A DNA stretch of 64,000 nt, from NCBI GenBank assembly GCA_025531455.1, contig JAMYHL010000072.1, positions 62,001 to 126,000 on the forward strand, in the 5' to 3' direction. Position 1 is the first letter of the stretch. Each line of letters opens with the position of its first letter. Made by a program: the position numbers and the translations under genes. The DNA is from Apiotrichum sp. Y4204. Its lineage: Eukaryota > Basidiomycota > Tremellomycetes > Trichosporonales > Trichosporonaceae. The notes beneath the pieces are model-generated. The model was not told the origin of the DNA. It did not search any database and worked only from the letters and a program-made list of their open reading frames with translations. Positions 58,676-64,000 of the stretch are shown piece by piece.

Positions 58676-61026
58676 TTACGGGGCGGGAGGCGGCCGCGAG
58701 AGACGCAGCGTGATCTTCTTTGGCACGCCCGAGTCCGAGGCAGTGGATGAGGGGCGCGCCGGGACGACCTGGCCGTTTCCGTGGCCGTTTCCTGCCTTGG
58801 TGCCGTTCGCAGTCGGCGGGGAAGTACTCACAGCCTTACGCTGTGTGAGCGCCTTGCGGCGCAGCTCGTCCGTGTCGTGCACCGTCACCTCTGGCTCGGG
58901 GTGGTTGCCCGCGTGGAGGAGCGAGAGCATGACGTCGGCGGCATCGAGGTCGTCGCGCGTGGCCGTCTTCAGCGCCGTACGAGCCTGGCGCGCGCGTTTG
59001 GCGGAGCGTGCGGGCGCCTCCCGCCGCTGTAGATGAAGCTTGTTCCAGAAATCCAGCTGGATGACCTTTTCGGGGACGCGGTACCGGCGGTTGTTTATCA
59101 CCATCTCCTCGGACACAACGTCGACTGGCGCGGGCTCCTCGGGGACGACCACAATGTTGCCGTTGTTGTGCTGGCCCGCGTCGACGACATCGACCGTCTC
59201 GAGGCCGTTGCGCACAGTTCGCCGCGCGGGCATGACCATGTCGGCGTGGTTCGGGCACATCCACTTGCGCGTGCTGCTCGGCATGCTTGCAAGCGGAGGA
59301 GAGAGGCAATCGAGGTGCCAGTGTAGCGCGCAGTAGTCGCACGACACGATCGGGCGCCACGTCGCCTCGGGATCGCTGGTGAGCTTGCGCGTCGGGACCG
59401 ACGTGCCGCCGCACTTGTAGCACCACACAAGGCCGGACTTTGGGTCGCGCAGGCGAGTGGGGTCGCGTTCCTCGACAAAGCCCTTGCGGCTGATGATGTG
59501 AGCATGATGCCATGAGGAAGCAGAACCAAAGCCAAAAACGGAACCACTCACTCATACTTCATCCGCGCGCCCTTCTCGTCCACATACTCGCCGCGCTGCC
59601 CGGTGCCTACGCCGACGAAGAACTGGCGAATCTCCTGTGGTAGGCGGAACTGCACCGGGTTGTCGCTCTCCATCTTAGCCGTGAGCTGACGAAACACCTG
59701 CGTGACGGGCCCTTCGCTCTGTCTGTTACGCGCGGGAGAAGCAACCTCCTTCTTATTCAGTCCCTGTGGTGATTAGCCAGCGCCTGATGCCACAAACTCT
59801 TCAAACTCACCCGCTCGGCCTTGCACTTGTTGCAGAACCACGTCTCCTCCTCTGGCAGCTCATCAATGCGCAGCGGCGGCTCGAGACACATAAAGTGGAA
59901 TGACCGCGGGCAGCCATCGCAGCACAGGAATCGCCCGATACCGCGGCACACGGAACAAAAGTCCTGGTTGACAAAATCCGGGTCCACCTTGCCCTTGCCC
60001 TTTGCCTTGCGCGTCGCGCCGTTGCTCGCCCCCGTGGCATTTACACGGGCCGAGCCGCCCACACGCCGCCCGCGCCCGCTGGCCGACACGCCAGCGCGGA
60101 CGTGCGTCTCCCCACCGCGGGTCGGGCGCGCCGTCTTGTTGGCCTCTTCGCGCACCTCGCGCTCGCGCAGCGTCCGCCCCCGCGACGAGCCGACAATCGT
60201 CTGCACCTCGGCCTTGACGTCGTTTGTCGTCGGGGCCGAGAAGATGCTCAGTGCCGTGCCCGTCGGGTGCATGCCGTCCACCACTGGGGTGTTGCGCGAG
60301 CTCGGCGCGCTCGACCCGTCGCGCGAGGCGGAGCCGCGCGCAGGAGTGCCACGCGGTGTGCTCACGCCCGTCCCGTTCGTCTGGGCCGGAGTCGATGCGC
60401 GCCCCGAGCGGCGCGGACGTGTCGACATTGCTGGTGCAGGCGGTCTACGAGTGTTAGTACTAAAAGAGATGAATAAGTGGCAGGAGAAAGTGGGTGTTTG
60501 GGTGGTGGCAGTTGGGCATGCTGGAGCAAGTGTTTGTGTCTTCATGTACGCCAAGAAACCAAACATGTGTACCACACGGGCGTGATGCACTCGCACCCGC
60601 ACATGCATGCGCGCGTGCACCCTCTGCGCAACACATCCCGCATTGCAAGCACAAGCGTGTTGTGTGAACCGCTGTGGTGTGTGTGTCTGGCGACCCCCCT
60701 GATCCGTGTGTGGCAGTGGCGACTTACTCTGAACGACGCTTGCGCTTCCCTGCCGACGAGGCGGGCGAGTCTACTGTCGACGTCTCGCGCTCGCGCTCGC
60801 GGTCCCGGCTCGTGGGCGCCATCGCGGGGATGCGGAGTATGAGACTCGGCCCCGGCGTGCTTGTCCCCGCCGATGCGGCGGAAACGGGAGCAGCGGCCGG
60901 TGCTGATGCTGCGGGCGCGGTGGCGGGCAGATCGTGCACGGCGGGCGCGGCAGGAGGGGCGGGCGAGTCCACTGCACTACTCCCGGGCGTCACGGGCATG
61001 GTGCCATCCATGGGGTCGTCCTGCAT
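58676..61026 (-). CDS. RCO1: Double PHD-finger protein, Rco1/Cph1-like Rpd3S histone deacetylase subunit
   Basis: Four exons (61026-60728, 60444-59811, 59763-59552, 59489-58676) give 652 residues. The first intron is 283 nt with TACTAAC. The N-terminal 250 residues are basic and disordered. PHD1 spans about 258-305 ([22 protein letters not shown], ending WFCNKCKAE). A linker with [20 protein letters not shown] and [16 protein letters not shown] follows, the type of segment that sits between the fingers in Rco1. PHD2 spans about 403-455 ([34 protein letters not shown]). The tail ends [14 protein letters not shown]. In yeasts this subunit recruits Rpd3S to H3K36-methylated gene bodies via nucleosome binding with Eaf3. 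A short in-frame intron near 58.81 kb is possible. Another PHD protein such as a Cti6 type cannot be wholly excluded. Confidence 0.78.
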
Positions 61027-64000
61027 GGCGTGCGCGGGGAGTGGGTGGTGGTGTGGAGTGGGGTGTTTGTGGTGGGTGGTGGGAATGGGATGGTGGTGGT
61101 GTGGTGGCAGGTGGTGTGGTGGTGCAGTGTGGTGTAATTGCAGAGCGGCGCGCGGCGGAGGCGGCGGGGGAATGCAGGTCGGCAAGCGGATGTGGCTCTT
61201 CCAAGTGCCACCAACTGGTTTCCGTGATGCCCGTGGGCGTGGCGCCTTGTCCGTTTTCAGAGAGCCGCGGGGCAGTCGACGACAGCGGTACGGCCGGGGT
61301 TTTTCGCGCGTGCCACTCGGTGGTGGGGTAAAGGATGGGATGGAGGTGGCTATGTGGGCGGTGATGGAGGCGGATGGGATGATGGCGACCCTGTTCGAGG
61401 TGATGTGGAGGACCTTGCGGCCTTTGTGGAGTGATGTGGTGGGATCAGTAGTGGAAGAGATTGATATGGAATGTGGGATATGGATATGTGGGCCGCAAGA
61501 CGAAATCAATAGGGCCAGGGACCCAGAGTGCGGAGTGCTGCGTGCTACGTGCTTCGACTTTGTGGTGGCCAGCCCAGGGATGGAGAGGGGTGGCGGCCGG
61601 CGTCACTAATCTGCGCACTGGCGGTGGTTGGTTGCTCAGCAGAAAGGGGACACAGGGAGCCCGGGAGCTCTGCTGTGGAACGGGTGTGGATGGCGCAACC
61701 GTCGCGGGGCGGGGTCCTGGGGGCGACGTCGCGCTCTTGCGGTCTTGGGTGGGGTTGGGGAGAACAGGTGTGTGTGGAGGAGGCTGGCGCTCGGAGCACC
61801 CAGACGCTGTGGCTATGGAAAGATGATGATATGTAGCGAGCACGAGTCGGGAAGCGCGGTGGGATGGACCGGACCCAGTGGCTACGAACGTGACTGGAAC
61901 TGCTAGCGCTACGGCTTCAACGGTGGGAGATGTGGTGCGGGATGGTGGGATGGAGTGGTTCCAGAACACACTGACAACCCCGGGAAAGGGGTAACGCAGG
62001 TGCCGAGACGAGGTATCACACGGCGGGATGAGTGAAGGAGGGGAGGTGAAACGGGTACTACGGTCTTTGATCACTGCTCTACTAGTTCCCAAGCTCTACG
62101 TGAGGAGATGATTTAATGCTTGGTGGTGGCAAGTGGCAAAGACGAGGTGGGAGTGGCTATGAATCTCGACGCCCGATGATCTCGGGAAGCAGCGAGGACA
62201 GCTGTGCGGGATGGCTACGGGCTATGATGGGGCTGTTGCCACTGCCTAGGGAGTACAAGGGGGACAAAGCTCAAGGCTGCAGCTGCTATGGGAGGGATGG
62301 ACGGAGATGGGAGATGCGGGGGAGGAGGATGGGGATGTGCGGGATGTGTAGACTGGTGGACTCTCTGCGAGATCGAGCGGACCAAAGGTGTGGATCGTAT
62401 GGACGAACGCGTACGAACGGGTGTGGCGGCTCGTGGCAGAGTCGCTTCGTCACAGCTCACAACCCAGCCTAGCCTGATCCTGTTGCCGTGCTGTACGCTC
62501 AAAGCAGTCTCTCATACGCTCCTCCCCAGGCTCTTTCTGCATTCCAGCGATACATCTCTGCACACATTCTCTACGCTTTGATAGGGATTGCATTGCGTTG
62601 CTCGTAATATACGAAGCCAGTGTGTGGCCGCTTGAGGTACCTGTGTGTATGAATCGCCCCCGATTTCCACACACACAGACACGGACGGGTCCCTTCCCTG
62701 GTGGTGCCACATTGCCTCACTGCCTCCCCCGTCGGCGTTCTGTTTCCCCGAGGGCACCCAAGGCCAAGCCATTCATGTTCTGTACCAACAAAGAATTAGA
62801 CTACGGGCTATGCACTGCTAGTTCGAGCGCGTTCTATGCATGGCATGGCGTGTGGCAGATCTAGAGCGTGCGCGAAGGAACGTGTATCGCACATAGCGCA
62901 GAACAGAGAGTATACTTTGTAGGCTGAGCGTTGAGGACATCCGAGGCCGTCGGGGGGATCGCAGGATCGCAGGATTGCAGGTCCGTGCTAGATCGCCGCA
63001 GCGTTGCCATCTCCAATGCCTGCCGCGCTGCAGCGCGTAGCGCGCTGTTGGTCCAGCGCGTGGCGCTGAGCGGTGGCTGTGTCATCAGAACACGGTGTTG
63101 TTGCGCGCTTGAGTCGCGAGTCGCGAGTCGTTGGCACTCCTCGTGGCAGATGGAAGTGAGCTCATTTAGATGAGCTCTCGCTCTCCGAGACCTGGCTGCC
63201 ACTCGCTCCCAGGTTGCATGACTCGGATGCCTCACAGACTATAGTCGGACAAGGACGCACGACGCAGTTGCAGAATCTGGGTGTGCCCGTTGCCACGCCA
63301 AACACTCTTCCAGATATCCAGATCCCACAGTGACCACCCTCATGATACGGCCTGAGGGTTGCAGGAATGAACATACGGTACACGCCTCACGGTATCACCA
63401 TCTCCAGAACACCATCACCACAAACAAGCCCGGTTCGCGCATTCGCACCTGCGACGCGGCACCGCGACAACAGGCATCGTGCCGCGCGGAACGCACCAAG
63501 CCCGCCGGTCCCGGGATCCCTCCAATCGCTCGTTTCTGTCTCCGCTCTCGACTACACACCATACATCCCACTCCTCAACCCCAAACAACCCATAAAACAT
63601 CAAACATGTAGAATATAGAGAATAAAATCAGATGTGTGCCCCTCTTCGACCTACCCCCCCACGCAGGAAGAAGGGGCAGGAGATACGTGAGCTGTGCGCG
63701 GCGTTCGACCGCCCAGGGGCGGGTCCGCCGGCGCTAGCTCTGCCTCGGGTGAGGAAAGCCGCGACATAGCGTGTGTTTGTGTCGCTGCTGCTCGGAGAGG
63801 CTGAGGAAAGGGGGCAAAGTGGTGAGCTGCGCGGGTTATATGGCGAGCAGCGGGGTGGCAGGGGTGCGAGGCGGTGGCGCGGTGGTACGCGCTGGGCGGT
63901 CGCGGTGCGAGAACGGAAAAGAGCTGGGAAATATTTCTTATTTACTCCTACTCCCCGGGATTACGGCAATTCCCCCGAGGTGCGAGACGTGGCTGTGCCA
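61027..64000. other. Terminal intergenic region (3.0 kb), no supported gene
   Basis: It includes the promoter of the PHD gene and runs to the window edge. Overlapping open frames around 61.4-62.1 kb on both strands are low-complexity and unrecognised. Nothing identifiable is seen in 62.1-64.0 kb. Confidence 0.45.
61039..61134 (+). repeat. G/T-rich GGTGGT-type tract upstream of the PHD gene
   Basis: Nearly all bases on the + strand are G or T in runs such as TGGTGGTGTGG, so the transcribed leader of the minus-strand gene is C/A-rich. The tract begins 13 bp before the ATG. Confidence 0.8.

Noticed and set aside
61445..62092. 215-codon frame upstream of the PHD gene
   Set aside because: Thr/Pro-rich with no homology clue; opposite-strand frames of similar length exist.

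Overview
The window looks like nuclear DNA of a basidiomycetous yeast, probably a Tremellomycete and possibly Trichosporonales. It is GC-rich. Genes are split by many very short GT-AG introns, commonly 33-60 nt with a CTGAC/CTAAC branch-like motif. The gene set is fungal: a hybrid histidine kinase, a Yor1-type ABC transporter, a copper-fist factor, a Pho80/Pcl-type cyclin and a NatB catalytic subunit. The lineage call is inference.

Layout. 1-380 is the 3' end of an unknown gene. A hybrid sensor kinase with two kinase/receiver pairs lies convergently at 510-5729 (-). A tiny Lys/Gly-rich protein gene (7507-7746, -) and a ten-exon SNF2 helicase (8016-11900, -) follow. The helicase is divergent from a peroxisomal/mitochondrial-type NADH pyrophosphatase (12604-14131, +). 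After 6.7 kb without a convincing gene come a PHO85-type cyclin (20876-22004, +), another 4.5 kb gap, and a seven-exon ABCC transporter (26514-31396, -). At 33372-33668 (-) lies a two-exon gene for an 87-residue secreted precursor. It has KR sites, a run of X-Pro/X-Ala dipeptides and a Cys/Trp C-terminal peptide, and is built like an ascomycete alpha-factor precursor. NatB NAA20 (38115-39072, +) converges on a GH3 beta-glucosidase (39722-42630, -). The right part holds a Ser/Pro-rich protein of unknown role (46886-49174, +), a Cuf1-like copper-fist regulator (52539-56267, +), a Ymc1-like mitochondrial carrier (56867-58235, +) and, convergent with it, a double-PHD Rco1-like Rpd3S subunit (58676-61026, -).

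The genes do not form an evident pathway cluster; most are single housekeeping or regulatory genes separated by unusually long intergenic stretches containing short tandem repeats. I saw no transposon, CRISPR array, rRNA or convincing tRNA. The most interesting item is the alpha-pheromone-like or quorum-peptide-like secreted precursor at 33.4-33.7 kb, because peptide mating pheromones of basidiomycetes are otherwise known as lipidated CAAX peptides.
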